From assembly GCA_025800215.1 (NCBI GenBank), contig JAOXSC010000108.1:1-57452 (forward strand): a stretch of 57,452 nt of DNA. Reading direction: 5' to 3'. Source of the DNA: Marinibacterium sp. (GTDB lineage Bacteria > Pseudomonadota > Alphaproteobacteria > Rhodobacterales > Rhodobacteraceae). The position numbers and the translations under genes were made by a program. Positions 27,805-37,378 of the stretch are shown here, piece by piece (the first letter of the stretch is position 1; each line of letters opens with the position of its first letter). The notes under the pieces were generated by a model. It made no database searches. It saw nothing but the letters and a program-made list of their open reading frames with translations, and had not been told where the DNA came from.

Positions 27805-28149
27805 ATGATCCGACCCGCGACCTGCCTTGCCCCGATTGCCCTGATGATCGCAACTGCCATGCCCGCACTGGCCCAGACCCCGTCGCGCGACGAGGTCTGC
27901 GGTAACATGTCCAAGGTGGTGTCGGCGATCCAGCAGGCGCGGCTCGACAAGGTCAAGGAACGCGATGTGTCCCAGACCATTCTGGCGTCGAACCCGCCCT
28001 GGCCGGAACGCTACAACGCCGCCATCGTCCACATGACGCCTTGGGTTTATGAACAAAAGCGCCGCACGCTGCGCAATCAGGATCTTGGCGCGGCCTGGAA
28101 CGAGGTCTGCCAGGACAACTGGCAGCAGATGGCGGAGCTGTTCAAGTAG
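27805..28149 (+). CDS. Small periplasmic protein of unknown function
   Basis: The 114-residue protein has a clean Sec signal (LAPIALMIATAMPALAQ) and a helical mature part with two cysteines (DEVCGNMSK and NEVCQDNWQQ) that could pair. ATG 27805 follows CCGGAG. It lies between soxG and dnaG, 10 bases before dnaG, so may be co-transcribed with the primase by read-through. I recognise no family. Confidence 0.82.
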   Translation: MIRPATCLAPIALMIATAMPALAQTPSRDEVCGNMSKVVSAIQQARLDKVKERDVSQTILASNPPWPERYNAAIVHMTPWVYEQKRRTLRNQDLGAAWNEVCQDNWQQMAELFK

Positions 28150-28158
28150 GGCCGCGCG

Positions 28159-30090
28159 ATGTCGCTGCCCCCCGGTTTCCTTGATGAATTGCGCACCCGT
28201 CTGAGCCTGAGCGACGTGGTGGGGCGCAAGGTCATCTGGGACATGCGCAAATCCAACCAAGGCAAGGGTGACATGTGGGCGCCTTGCCCCTTTCATCATG
28301 AAAAAACGGCGTCTTTTCATGTGGATGACCGTAAGGGATATTATTACTGCTTTGGCTGCCACGCCAAGGGCGACGCCCTGAGCTTTGTTCAGGAAACCGA
28401 AAATGTCGGCTTTATGGAGGCGGTCGAGATCCTGGCCGGCGAAGCGGGGATGCCCATGCCTGCCCGCGACCCGCGCGCCCAGCAGAAGGCCGACCGCCGG
28501 ACGCAGCTGGCGGATGTGATGGAGCAGGCCGTGCAGGCCTTTCGCATGCATCTGCAGACCGGCGCGGGGCAGGCGGCGCGCGACTATCTGGTGCGGCGCG
28601 GGTTGGATGCGGATGCGCAGGCGCGGTGGGAAATCGGCTTTGCTCCGGCGGGCTGGCAGGTGCTGTGGGATCACCTGCGCGGCAAGAACGTGCCCGAGGA
28701 TCTGATCCTGGGGGCGGGTCTGGCCAAGCCGTCGCAGAAGGGTGGCAAGCCCTATGACACGTTCCGCAACCGTATCATGTTCCCGATCCGCGACGCGCGC
28801 GGGCGCGCCATCGCCTTTGGCGGGCGCGCGATGGATCCCGATGACAACGCCAAATACCTCAATTCGCCGGAAACCGAGCTTTTTGACAAGGGGCGCAGCC
28901 TCTACAACCACGGGCCCGCGCGCAGTGCGGCAGGCAAGGGTCAGCCGCTGATCGTGGCCGAAGGCTACATGGATGTGATCGCGCTGGCCGAAGCCGGGTT
29001 CGGCGCGGCGGTGGCGCCGCTTGGCACCGCGATTACCGAACACCAGCTGCGCATGCTCTGGCGGGTGGCGCCCGAACCGATCATCGCGCTTGATGGTGAC
29101 ACGGCCGGGCTGCGCGCGGCGATGCGTGCGATCGACCTGGCGCTGCCGCTGCTTGAAGCGGGCCAAAGCCTGCGCTTTGCCATCATGCCCGAAGGGCAGG
29201 ACCCCGACGACCTGATCCGCGCCAGCGGGGCCGGGGCGGTGCAAAAGGTGCTGGATGGGGCGATCCCCATGGTGCAGCTGCTGTGGCGCCGCGAAACCGA
29301 AGGCCGCAATTTCGACAGCCCCGAACGCAAGGCGGCGCTGGAAAAGGCGCTTGGCGAAAAGGTTGCGCTGATCAAGGATCCGTCGATCCGCAACCACTAT
29401 GAGCAGGAACTCAAGAACCTGCGCTGGCAGCTTTTTCGCCCGCAGCGCAGCAATTGGAAAGGGCGGGCCAAGCCCGGCATCGCCCCCACATCCGAAACGC
29501 GCAATTCGGCCGTCGCACGCGCCGATGAGCAGATGCAGACCCACCTGCGCGAGGCGGTGGTGCTGGCCAGCCTGATCGCCACGCCGCAGGTGATCGCGGA
29601 ATTCGAAAGCCGCATCGAAACCCTGCATTGCGCCGATCCCGACCATGCCGCGCTGCGCGATCTGATCTGCCGTGTCGGGGTGGACACACCCGATGCCCTG
29701 GGCGATGCGATCCTGCACGAATTGGGGCCTGCGCCCCTTGAAACGCTGCAGGGGCTGCGCCATGTCGCCATCAGCCCCTGCCTGCGTCATCCCGGTGATG
29801 TGGATCTGGCCCGACAGACCTTGGCCGAAGAACTGGCCAAGCTCGAAGCCCGCCACGGGCTTGATGCGGAACTGTCCGAGGCCGTGACCGACCCCGCGGC
29901 GCTGGAAAGCGAGGCCGTGACCTGGCGGCTGGGTCAGGCTGCAGAGGCGCTGACCCAGGCCACCCGCAGCCGCAACGAAGACACGGCAGAATACGAAACA
30001 GGCGACAATGGTGCGCTGATCAACCGCGAGGAACGTGATGCGCTGGACACGCTTTTGAACAAGATCTCTTTCGCCAAATCAAAGCGTTGA
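28159..30090 (+). CDS. dnaG: DNA primase
   Basis: The 643-residue primase makes RNA primers for replication. The N-terminal zinc finger is CPFHHEKTASFHV ... YYYCFGCHAKGD (residues ~40-65). The TOPRIM catalytic centre shows VAEGYMDVIALAEAGF and ALDGDTAG near 270-315, and MPEGQDPDDLI follows. The C-terminal part, expected to bind DnaB helicase, is divergent. It precedes rpoD on the same strand, the usual bacterial macromolecular-synthesis arrangement minus rpsU. Confidence 0.97.
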   Translation: MSLPPGFLDELRTRLSLSDVVGRKVIWDMRKSNQGKGDMWAPCPFHHEKTASFHVDDRKGYYYCFGCHAKGDALSFVQETENVGFMEAVEILAGEAGMPMPARDPRAQQKADRRTQLADVMEQAVQAFRMHLQTGAGQAARDYLVRRGLDADAQARWEIGFAPAGWQVLWDHLRGKNVPEDLILGAGLAKPSQKGGKPYDTFRNRIMFPIRDARGRAIAFGGRAMDPDDNAKYLNSPETELFDKGRSLYNHGPARSAAGKGQPLIVAEGYMDVIALAEAGFGAAVAPLGTAITEHQLRMLWRVAPEPIIALDGDTAGLRAAMRAIDLALPLLEAGQSLRFAIMPEGQDPDDLIRASGAGAVQKVLDGAIPMVQLLWRRETEGRNFDSPERKAALEKALGEKVALIKDPSIRNHYEQELKNLRWQLFRPQRSNWKGRAKPGIAPTSETRNSAVARADEQMQTHLREAVVLASLIATPQVIAEFESRIETLHCADPDHAALRDLICRVGVDTPDALGDAILHELGPAPLETLQGLRHVAISPCLRHPGDVDLARQTLAEELAKLEARHGLDAELSEAVTDPAALESEAVTWRLGQAAEALTQATRSRNEDTAEYETGDNGALINREERDALDTLLNKISFAKSKR

Positions 30091-30137
30091 TGCTTTTGGT
30101 AAGGCAAAGGTGAAGAAAACCCGCTAAACGAGGTGGC

Positions 30138-30180
30138 CGAATCAGTTGAAAGCCCTAATGATTCGTTTGTTCCGAATCAG
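30138..30180 (+). promoter_or_regulatory. Triple CGAATCA element upstream of rpoD
   Basis: CGAATCA occurs at 30138-30144 and 30173-30179, with an inverted copy, TGATTCG, at 30159-30165. The first and inverted copies can form a seven-base-pair stem. It lies 64-106 bases before the rpoD start in an otherwise featureless dnaG-rpoD gap; function unproven. Confidence 0.35.
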
Positions 30181-30243
30181 GTCCGGCTCGCAACCGTCCG
30201 CCGATACGACGCCCCATGAACCGCCCCCTCTCAGGAGTCCTGA

Positions 30244-32223
30244 ATGGCCGCTAAAGACACTGACGACCGCAAACCCGAAGAGCAGGCACACGAAATCTCG
30301 CTGGACATGAGCCAGGCTCAGGTCAAGAAGATGATCGCCGAGGCCCGCGAGAAAGGGTACATCACCTACGATCAGCTCAACCAGGTGCTGCCGCCCGATC
30401 AGGTCAGCTCGGAGCAGATCGAAGACGTGATGTCGATGCTGTCGGAAATGGGCATCAACATCATCGAAGATGAAGAGGCCGAAGAGGAAGAGCAGAAAGG
30501 CTCGACCGAGATCGTCACGACCGAGGCGCGCGAAGTCACGCTCGCCAATCAGCAGACCGAAAAGCTCGACCGCACCGACGACCCCGTGCGCATGTATCTG
30601 CGCGAGATGGGCAGCGTCGAACTGCTCAGCCGCGAAGGCGAAATCGCCATCGCCAAGCGGATCGAGGCGGGGCGCAACACGATGATTGCGGGGCTGTGCG
30701 AAAGCCCGCTGACCTTCCAGGCCATCACCATCTGGCACGAGGAACTTCTGAACGAAGAGATCCTGTTGCGCGACGTGATCGACCTTGAGGCGACATTCGG
30801 CAACCAGATGGACGAAGACGGCGAGGTTGAAGAACCGGTGGTCGACACGTCGAATGTCAAGACCGAGGCCAAGCAGGACAGCGGCCCCGAACTGGACGCT
30901 GATGGCAACCCGATTGCCAAGGACGATGACGACGACGAAGATGATCAGGCCAACATGTCGCTGGCCGCGATGGAGGCTGCGCTCAAGGATCAGGTCCTGG
31001 GCATGCTGGAACGCATCGCCGATGATTATTCCCAGCTGTCGGACATGCAGGACAGCCGGATTTCGGCCACCCTGAACGAAGACGGATCGTTCTCGAATGC
31101 CGACGAAGCGCTGTATCAAAAGCTGCGCGCCGAAATCGTCGAGCTGGTGAACGAACTGCACCTCAACAACGGCCGGATCGAAGCGCTGATCGACCAGCTT
31201 TACGGCATCAACCGTCGGGTGATGTCCATCGACAGCTCGATGGTCAAGCTGGCCGACCAGGCCCGCATCAACCGTCGCGAATTTGTCGAAGCCTATCGCG
31301 GGCGCGAACTGGATCCCAACTGGCTGTCCGAGATGGCCGAAAAGCCCGGTCGCGGCTGGCAGATGTTCATCGAACGCTCGACCGAAAAGGTCGAAAACCT
31401 GCGCGCTGACATGGCCCAGGTGGGCCAGTATGTCGGGCTTGATATCTCTGAATTCCGCCGCATCGTGCAGCAGGTCCAGAAGGGCGAAAAAGAAGCCCGC
31501 CAGGCCAAAAAAGAAATGGTCGAAGCCAACCTGCGCCTGGTGATTTCGATCGCCAAGAAATACACCAACCGTGGCCTGCAATTCCTTGATCTTATTCAGG
31601 AAGGCAACATCGGCCTGATGAAGGCGGTGGACAAGTTCGAATACCGTCGCGGCTATAAGTTCTCGACCTATGCGACCTGGTGGATCCGTCAGGCCATCAC
31701 CCGCTCGATCGCGGATCAGGCGCGCACCATCCGTATCCCGGTGCACATGATCGAAACGATCAACAAGCTGGTGCGCACCGGCCGCCAGATGCTGCACGAG
31801 ATCGGCCGCGAACCCACGCCCGAAGAGCTGGCCGAAAAGCTGCAGATGCCGCTGGAAAAGGTCCGCAAGGTGATGAAGATCGCCAAGGAACCGATTTCGC
31901 TGGAAACACCCATCGGCGACGAAGAAGACAGCCAGCTGGGCGATTTCATCGAAGACAAGAACGCGGTGCTGCCGCTGGATTCGGCGATCCAGGAAAACCT
32001 CAAGGAAACCACCACACGGGTTCTGGCCTCGCTCACCCCGCGTGAAGAGCGGGTTCTGCGGATGCGCTTTGGCATCGGCATGAACACCGATCACACGCTG
32101 GAAGAGGTCGGCCAGCAGTTCAGCGTGACCCGTGAACGGATCCGCCAGATCGAAGCCAAGGCGCTGCGCAAGCTCAAGCATCCCAGCCGGTCGCGTAAAC
32201 TGCGCAGTTTCCTCGACCAGTGA
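30244..32223 (+). CDS. rpoD: RNA polymerase sigma factor RpoD (sigma-70)
   Basis: The 659-residue primary sigma factor has region 1.1, a long acidic non-conserved insert ([10 protein letters not shown] and DDDDDEDDQ stretches), region 2 ([35 protein letters not shown]), region 3, and a C-terminal region 4 helix-turn-helix [22 protein letters not shown] 30244 follows AGGAG. It directs RNA polymerase to housekeeping promoters. It follows dnaG by 153 bases and ends at a strong terminator. Confidence 0.98.
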   Translation: MAAKDTDDRKPEEQAHEISLDMSQAQVKKMIAEAREKGYITYDQLNQVLPPDQVSSEQIEDVMSMLSEMGINIIEDEEAEEEEQKGSTEIVTTEAREVTLANQQTEKLDRTDDPVRMYLREMGSVELLSREGEIAIAKRIEAGRNTMIAGLCESPLTFQAITIWHEELLNEEILLRDVIDLEATFGNQMDEDGEVEEPVVDTSNVKTEAKQDSGPELDADGNPIAKDDDDDEDDQANMSLAAMEAALKDQVLGMLERIADDYSQLSDMQDSRISATLNEDGSFSNADEALYQKLRAEIVELVNELHLNNGRIEALIDQLYGINRRVMSIDSSMVKLADQARINRREFVEAYRGRELDPNWLSEMAEKPGRGWQMFIERSTEKVENLRADMAQVGQYVGLDISEFRRIVQQVQKGEKEARQAKKEMVEANLRLVISIAKKYTNRGLQFLDLIQEGNIGLMKAVDKFEYRRGYKFSTYATWWIRQAITRSIADQARTIRIPVHMIETINKLVRTGRQMLHEIGREPTPEELAEKLQMPLEKVRKVMKIAKEPISLETPIGDEEDSQLGDFIEDKNAVLPLDSAIQENLKETTTRVLASLTPREERVLRMRFGIGMNTDHTLEEVGQQFSVTRERIRQIEAKALRKLKHPSRSRKLRSFLDQ

Positions 32224-32231
32224 TGTGATGT

Positions 32232-32261
32232 CGGCCCGCCACCGCGCGGGCCGTTTCTTTT
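32232..32261 (+). terminator. rpoD terminator
   Basis: Eight-base-pair GC stem (CGGCCCGC / GCGGGCCG, six-base loop) followed by TTTCTTTT, starting nine bases after the rpoD stop. Confidence 0.9.
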
Positions 32262-32279
32262 GAACGACAGGGGGATCGA

Positions 32280-32774
32280 ATGATGCCGCTAAGACAGATC
32301 TGCGCAGTGGCGCTGGTGGCTTTGGTGTCGGCGTGCTCGGTGGCTGGCACGGCAACCGGGCCGGGGCTTGCGGGGCAATCGGAGCCGTCGGCGCAGGCCG
32401 GGCAGGCCGCGCCAACAGGCGCCTTCCGCGCCCGGTTCGGGTTCACGGTGGTGCCGACCGCGCCCAACACCTTCGACATCATCCCGCGCCGTACCACGAT
32501 GAAAGAAGCCTACTGGTGTGCGGCCGGCGACTATGCGCGCCGCGCGCTCGGGCTCGACTGGAAAACCCGCCTCTGGGTGGTCGAAGGCTATCACAAGAGC
32601 ACCACATCGGGGGCCACGTCACTGGCCACGTTCACCACCGATCCGGCGGCCCATGGGCTGAGCGCCCCGCAGGGGGCGGCCGCGCTGGACATGCTGGCGG
32701 TGGGCAGCAACGAAAGCGTGACGGGCGCCTTTGGCCGGTGCCGCGATGTCGAGCTTGAGGTGTTCGGGTTCTGA
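32280..32774 (+). CDS. Lipoprotein of tandem WCAAGDY family, copy 1
   Basis: The 164-residue protein has a lipoprotein signal (AVALVALVSACS, lipid cysteine near residue 19). The mature part contains AYWCAAGDYARRALGLDW (cysteine 80), LSAPQGAAALD and ESVTGAFGRCRD (cysteine 154). The next gene encodes a shorter paralogue with the same motifs in the same order, so the motifs define a family rather than chance similarity. Function is unknown. It lies just downstream of the rpoD terminator. Confidence 0.83.
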   Translation: MMPLRQICAVALVALVSACSVAGTATGPGLAGQSEPSAQAGQAAPTGAFRARFGFTVVPTAPNTFDIIPRRTTMKEAYWCAAGDYARRALGLDWKTRLWVVEGYHKSTTSGATSLATFTTDPAAHGLSAPQGAAALDMLAVGSNESVTGAFGRCRDVELEVFGF

Positions 32775-32877
32775 CGCCACATCTTACACAGCCGGTCACG
32801 CGATGGTGCCCAGCTGTTAAGGGTGTTCGGGCGCCAGAGCGCTAGACTGTCACGCGTCAAACAAACGGAGGACCAGG

Positions 32878-33291
32878 ATGGTTCAGACAGCCAAAGCCGT
32901 GGCGGTGGCCCTGATGGGCATGATCGCCGCCGAACAGGCGCTCGCGCAAGAAATCCGCACCCGTGGTGGTGGGCGCGTCACCCAGATCAATGAACAGGTG
33001 TTCGAAGTGTCCCGTGCCAGATCGGATACGGCGTTCTGGTGTGCGGCGGGCGACTATGTGCGCCGCAAGCTCGATGTGCCGTGGCAGACCGACATCTTCG
33101 TGGTGCGCGGCGAAGGCACCAGCCCCGACACCGGGCGCCGCTTTACCGCGCAGTTCACCGTCAGCCCTGCGGGTCTGAACCTGCCCCAGGGACGCCGGGG
33201 CGCGATCAGCCTGAACCCCGGTGACAGCCAGTCGGTGACCCAGGCCTTTGGGTATTGCGAAGACCTGCTGCTGCAGCGCTCGGGCGACTGA
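32878..33291 (+). CDS. Secreted protein of tandem WCAAGDY family, copy 2
   Basis: The 137-residue protein has a Sec signal ending ALAQ rather than a lipobox. It shares AFWCAAGDYVRRKLDVPW (cysteine 55), a VVRGEG strand, LNLPQGRRG and QSVTQAFGYCED (cysteine 127) with copy 1; the cysteine spacing is 72 versus 74 residues, suggesting a conserved disulfide. GGAGG lies upstream of ATG 32878. Only three bases separate it from yjbQ. Function unknown. Confidence 0.83.
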   Translation: MVQTAKAVAVALMGMIAAEQALAQEIRTRGGGRVTQINEQVFEVSRARSDTAFWCAAGDYVRRKLDVPWQTDIFVVRGEGTSPDTGRRFTAQFTVSPAGLNLPQGRRGAISLNPGDSQSVTQAFGYCEDLLLQRSGD

Positions 33292-33294
33292 GCG

Positions 33295-33717
33295 ATGACG
33301 ACCCCGCATGTGTTCAAGATCGAAACGCGGGGGCCGGGCCTTTATGAATTCACCCGCGACCTGACCTCTTGGGTCGCGGGGCAGGGCGGCGACGGGGCGC
33401 TGACCCTGTTCGTTCGCCACACCTCGTGTTCGCTGCTGATCCAGGAAAACGCGGACCCCGAGGTGCAGGATGATCTGCGCGCCTTTTTCGACCGGCTGGT
33501 GCCGCCGTCGGACCACCCCGCCATGTCCTATCTGCGCCACACCTATGAAGGCCCCGATGACATGCCCGCCCATATCAAGGCGGCGATGATGCCGGTAAGC
33601 CTGACCATCCCCATGGCGCGCGGGGCGTTGCTGCTTGGCACCTGGCAGGGGGTCTATCTGTTCGAACACCGCCGCCGCCCGCACCGGCGCGAGGTGGTCG
33701 CGCAGATTTTACGTTAA
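33295..33717 (+). CDS. yjbQ: YjbQ/UPF0047 family protein
   Basis: The 140-residue protein carries the family signature VRHTSCSLLIQENADPEVQ near residue 40 and ends LGTWQGVYLFEHRRRPHRREV. UPF0047 members have been linked to weak thiamine-phosphate synthase activity, but the physiological role is unclear. Its start lies three bases after the copy 2 stop, so it is probably in the same transcript. Confidence 0.92.
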   Translation: MTTPHVFKIETRGPGLYEFTRDLTSWVAGQGGDGALTLFVRHTSCSLLIQENADPEVQDDLRAFFDRLVPPSDHPAMSYLRHTYEGPDDMPAHIKAAMMPVSLTIPMARGALLLGTWQGVYLFEHRRRPHRREVVAQILR

Positions 33718-33847
33718 CGCTCATCTTGCGGTCGCATTTCTGGTCTACCCAAAGGGTTGAGGCTCCCCTATACTTGTGGATAAGTGCAGGATAGAGCACA
33801 CAATCCTTGGCCCATGGCCATGGCAGGAGATCGGGAAGGGGACCGGC

Positions 33848-34318
33848 ATGCGCTGCCCGTTTTGTGGAAGCATCGACACTCAGGTAAAGGATTCACGCCC
33901 GGCCGAAGATCACGTGTCGATCCGGCGCCGCCGATTTTGCCCGGCCTGCGGCGGGCGGTTCACCACCTATGAGCGGGTGCAGCTGCGCGACCTCGTCGTT
34001 GTGAAGTCCAGCGGCAAGCGCGAAGATTTCGACCGTGACAAGCTGGAACGCTCGATCCGCATTTCCATGCAGAAACGCCCCATTGATCCCGACCGCATCG
34101 ACCAGATGATTTCGGGCATCGTGCGGCGGCTGGAAAGCATGGGCGAAACCGACATCCCGTCCAAACGCATCGGCGAGATCGTGATGGAGGCGCTGGCCCG
34201 CATCGACACCGTCGCCTATGTGCGCTTTGCCAGCGTGTACAAGAATTTCCAGGCCGCAGATGATTTCGACCGCTTCGTCAGCGAACTGCGCCCGCCCAAC
34301 CCACCTGCGGAAGACTGA
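33848..34318 (+). CDS. nrdR: Transcriptional repressor NrdR
   Basis: At 156 residues this is full-length NrdR: zinc ribbon [21 protein letters not shown] with [16 protein letters not shown], then the ATP-cone domain with [16 protein letters not shown]. It represses ribonucleotide reductase genes in response to ATP/dATP. The start at 33848 has AAGGGGA upstream; the open frame to 33776 is ignored. I see no recognisable NrdR box in its own leader. It heads the riboflavin cluster, a common alphaproteobacterial arrangement. Confidence 0.97.
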   Translation: MRCPFCGSIDTQVKDSRPAEDHVSIRRRRFCPACGGRFTTYERVQLRDLVVVKSSGKREDFDRDKLERSIRISMQKRPIDPDRIDQMISGIVRRLESMGETDIPSKRIGEIVMEALARIDTVAYVRFASVYKNFQAADDFDRFVSELRPPNPPAED

Positions 34319-34322
34319 CCCC

Positions 34323-35420
34323 ATGTCGCGCGACCGGCGCTATATGGCCATGGCGCTCGGGCTGGGGCGGCGCGGGCAGGGCCGGTGCTGGCCCAACCCT
34401 GCGGTGGGCTGCGTGATCGTGGCAGGTGACCGGGTGGTCGGGCGCGGCTGGACCCAGCCGGGCGGACGGCCCCATGCCGAACCCATGGCGCTGGCCCAGG
34501 CCGGGGATCAGGCGCGCGGGGCCACCGCCTATGTCACGCTTGAACCCTGCGCGCATCACGGCAAGACCCCGCCCTGCTGCGAAGCGCTTGCCAAGGCCGG
34601 GATCGCCCGCGTGGTGGCGGCCATCGAAGACAGCGACCCGCGCGTCGCCGGGCAGGGCTTTGCCTATCTGCGCGACCGGGGCATCGAGGTCGTGACCGGG
34701 GTGATGGCCGATGAGGCCGGGTTCGATCACGAAGGGTTTTTCCTGCGCACCGAACAGGGGCGCCCGTTCGTGACGCTGAAACTGGCCAGCAGCTTTGACG
34801 GCCGCATCGCCACCGCCACCGGCCAGAGCCAGTGGATCACCGGCGCCCCGGCGCGGCGTCTGACCCATGCCATGCGCGCGCGTCACGACGCGGTGATGGT
34901 GGGGGCGGGCACGGCGCGGGCCGATGATCCGTCTCTGACCGTGCGGGACATGGGATACGGGCATCAGCCGGTTCGGGTGGTGGTCTCACGCCGTCTGGAT
35001 GTGCCGCTGATGGGGCAGCTGGCGCGCAGCGCGCGGCAGGTGCCGGTCTGGATGTGCCATGGCGCGGATGCCGATGCGGACCGCCTGCGCGCCTGGGAGG
35101 CTGCGGGCGCCCGCCTGCTGCCCTGTGCCGTGCGCCACGCCCAGCTTGATCCCGAAGACGTGCTGCGCCAGCTTGGGGCTGCAGGTCTGACGCGGGTCTT
35201 CTGCGAAGGCGGCAGCGCGCTGGCCGCGTCGCTTCTGGCGGCGGATCTGGTGGACGAGCTGGTCGGCATGACCGCAGGCTTTCCCATCGGGGCCGAAGGT
35301 CTGCCGTCGATCGGGGCGCTTGGCCTTGACGATCTGGCTGCGGCCCCGCGCTTTCAGCTGGCCGAGCTTCACCGCGCGGGCGACGACATCGTCCAGCGCT
35401 GGCGCCGGCCGGTGGCCTGA
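34323..35420 (+). CDS. ribD: Riboflavin biosynthesis deaminase/reductase RibD
   Basis: The 365-residue bifunctional enzyme has the deaminase zinc site GGRPHAEPMAL and LEPCAHHGKTPPC (residues ~50-90) and the reductase domain (LKLASSFDGRIATATGQSQWITG near 155). It performs the second and third steps from GTP to riboflavin. The start lies four bases after the nrdR stop. Its last 52 bases overlap the convergent kpsC gene. Confidence 0.96.
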   Translation: MSRDRRYMAMALGLGRRGQGRCWPNPAVGCVIVAGDRVVGRGWTQPGGRPHAEPMALAQAGDQARGATAYVTLEPCAHHGKTPPCCEALAKAGIARVVAAIEDSDPRVAGQGFAYLRDRGIEVVTGVMADEAGFDHEGFFLRTEQGRPFVTLKLASSFDGRIATATGQSQWITGAPARRLTHAMRARHDAVMVGAGTARADDPSLTVRDMGYGHQPVRVVVSRRLDVPLMGQLARSARQVPVWMCHGADADADRLRAWEAAGARLLPCAVRHAQLDPEDVLRQLGAAGLTRVFCEGGSALAASLLAADLVDELVGMTAGFPIGAEGLPSIGALGLDDLAAAPRFQLAELHRAGDDIVQRWRRPVA

Positions 35421-37375
35421 GCCGAAAACAGCAGCCCCAGCAGCCGCCACAGCGGGTGCGGCACCGCGTCCGCGCCCTGGGTCAGCCGGTCCACGATCAG
35501 TTCGACAGGGCAGGGCTGGCCGCTGACCGGATCCACATAGCGCGGATAGTCGATCAGCGCCGCGTGGGCGAGCCCCAGCAGGCTGGGCCGCGCCGTGCGC
35601 CGCGCCGGTGGCGTGCCCAGATCGACGGTCAGCCCCCAGCCCGCGTAGAACGGCGCGCCCAGCACCACCACTTCGCGGCGGCGCAGCAGCGCTTCGAACC
35701 CCAGCAGTGACGTCATGGTCCAGACGGTGCCGACCTCATTGATCAGATCGGCGGCGTTGATCCCATGGGCGACATGGGCGCCCAGGCGCGCGATCTCGCC
35801 GGGGTCGACAGCACCCGTGCGCAGCCCCGCTTCGACATCGGGGTGAGGTTTATAGATCAGTTGCGCGTCAGGTTCTTCGCGCCGCGCGCTGCGCAACAGC
35901 TCGAGGTTGCTGCGCACGGGCCCGGCCCCGGCAAGCACCGATGCGTCATCTTCGACCTGTCCCACCACCAGCACCCGGCGCCCGCGCCCCGCAACCGGCA
36001 GGTTCGGGCGTCGGCCGGGCAGGTTGTATTTGCTCAGCCCCGCCGCGATCAGGCGCGCCATGAGGTGTTCCACCCGCTCCGCCTGATCCGGGCGCAGCTG
36101 CGCCCGCTGGCTGATCCAGTGTTCCAGATCCGATGGCTGACGCGGATCATAGTGAATGCCCTTACGATCCGCCACAAGGGACATCGGCGGGGTCAGCGTA
36201 GCCCCCAGCCCGCGTGATCGCAGAAACCCGTCTTCGACCCGCGTGTGGTTGTCATCGGCGACCGGCGCCTTGCTGGCCCAGACCATCTGCGGGCGGGGGC
36301 TGTCGGGATCGGCATGCGGGGCGAAGCGCACCGGCCCGTGCTGGCCAAAGAACCGCTGGATGATCGGGCGTTTCCAAGGGCGCATGCCGCTGGCCTGCCA
36401 GCCCTTGCGGTCTTCACGCCAGCTGCGGGCGCGCGCCTCAAGCTGGTTGATGACGGTTTCCAGGTCGCACAGGCGGTCGTGCAATGGATCATACCAGGTG
36501 GGGTAGAGGATCATGGCCGCTGCAAAAAGCTGATCGGCCGACAGGTGGCGTCCGCGGCGCGGCATCCGGGCGTGATCCTCGCTCAGGTCCCAGCCTGCAT
36601 AGAAGGGCTGGCCAAAGACATGCGGGCGATGCCCGGCAAGGATCGCTTCAAACCCGATCTGGGACGATACGGTATAGACGGCAGCGGCCCGATCCAGCAG
36701 CGCATAGGGGCTGACCGGGGTGGCCAGGTGGGCATCGGCCTCGGCCGTGCTCAGATAGCCAGACCGCAGCCCTTGCGCGGTTTCGGGGTGGGTCTTGATC
36801 ACGATGCGCTTGCCCGGATGGTCGGCGCGGGCACGCTCGAGCATCAGCTGAAAGGTGCCGGGGCCAGCGTTCGACGCCAGGATGGACGCATCGTCGCGCG
36901 CCTGATCCGCCACCAGAACAAAGCCCGGCGCGGGCAGCGGCAGGTCAGGGTCGACGGCGGCGTATTTGGTCAGATGCGCCTCGCGCAGGCGGGCCATCGC
37001 CCCCTGCGCCCGCGCCAGCAGCGTGGCGTCATCCAGGGGATCCGAGCGCAGCAGAAGTTCAAGATCCGACACATGGCGCCCGTCATACTGCACCCCGCGC
37101 CGGTCGATCAAAAGGCCCATCGGGCCAGCCCCCTGACGACCGGGAAAGAGCGAGCGCAGAAAGGCATCTTCGACGCGGATCAGAGGCGTGCCCTTGCGCG
37201 CCGCGATGCGTTCGCCGCGCCAGGCGCGCGGGCTGTGACCCCAGACCATGACGCTGTCCCGAGGCCCCGGCAGCCCGATCTGCGGCGGCAGCCCCGCCAA
37301 TGTCAGAATGCGGCGCACCCTTGCCTGGGTGAGAAAGCCGCCGGTATAGGCAAAGGCGCGGGGACGTCTGCTCAT
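35369..37375 (-). CDS. kpsC: Capsule polysaccharide protein KpsC
   Basis: The 668-residue protein has the internal duplication expected of KpsC, a dual beta-Kdo transferase that builds the Kdo linker of lipid-anchored capsules: half 1 has LVADQARDDASILASN, IKTHPE and SSQIGFEAILAGHRPHVFG; half 2 has VVGQVEDDASVLAG, YKPHPD and TSLLGFEALLRRREVVVLG, each followed by PFYAGW. The gene reads against ribD and overlaps its 3' end. The wza-like and kpsS genes follow upstream on the same strand. Confidence 0.94.
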   Translation of the reverse strand: MSRRPRAFAYTGGFLTQARVRRILTLAGLPPQIGLPGPRDSVMVWGHSPRAWRGERIAARKGTPLIRVEDAFLRSLFPGRQGAGPMGLLIDRRGVQYDGRHVSDLELLLRSDPLDDATLLARAQGAMARLREAHLTKYAAVDPDLPLPAPGFVLVADQARDDASILASNAGPGTFQLMLERARADHPGKRIVIKTHPETAQGLRSGYLSTAEADAHLATPVSPYALLDRAAAVYTVSSQIGFEAILAGHRPHVFGQPFYAGWDLSEDHARMPRRGRHLSADQLFAAAMILYPTWYDPLHDRLCDLETVINQLEARARSWREDRKGWQASGMRPWKRPIIQRFFGQHGPVRFAPHADPDSPRPQMVWASKAPVADDNHTRVEDGFLRSRGLGATLTPPMSLVADRKGIHYDPRQPSDLEHWISQRAQLRPDQAERVEHLMARLIAAGLSKYNLPGRRPNLPVAGRGRRVLVVGQVEDDASVLAGAGPVRSNLELLRSARREEPDAQLIYKPHPDVEAGLRTGAVDPGEIARLGAHVAHGINAADLINEVGTVWTMTSLLGFEALLRRREVVVLGAPFYAGWGLTVDLGTPPARRTARPSLLGLAHAALIDYPRYVDPVSGQPCPVELIVDRLTQGADAVPHPLWRLLGLLFSAQATGRRQRWTMSSPAR

Positions 37376-37378
37376 GGC

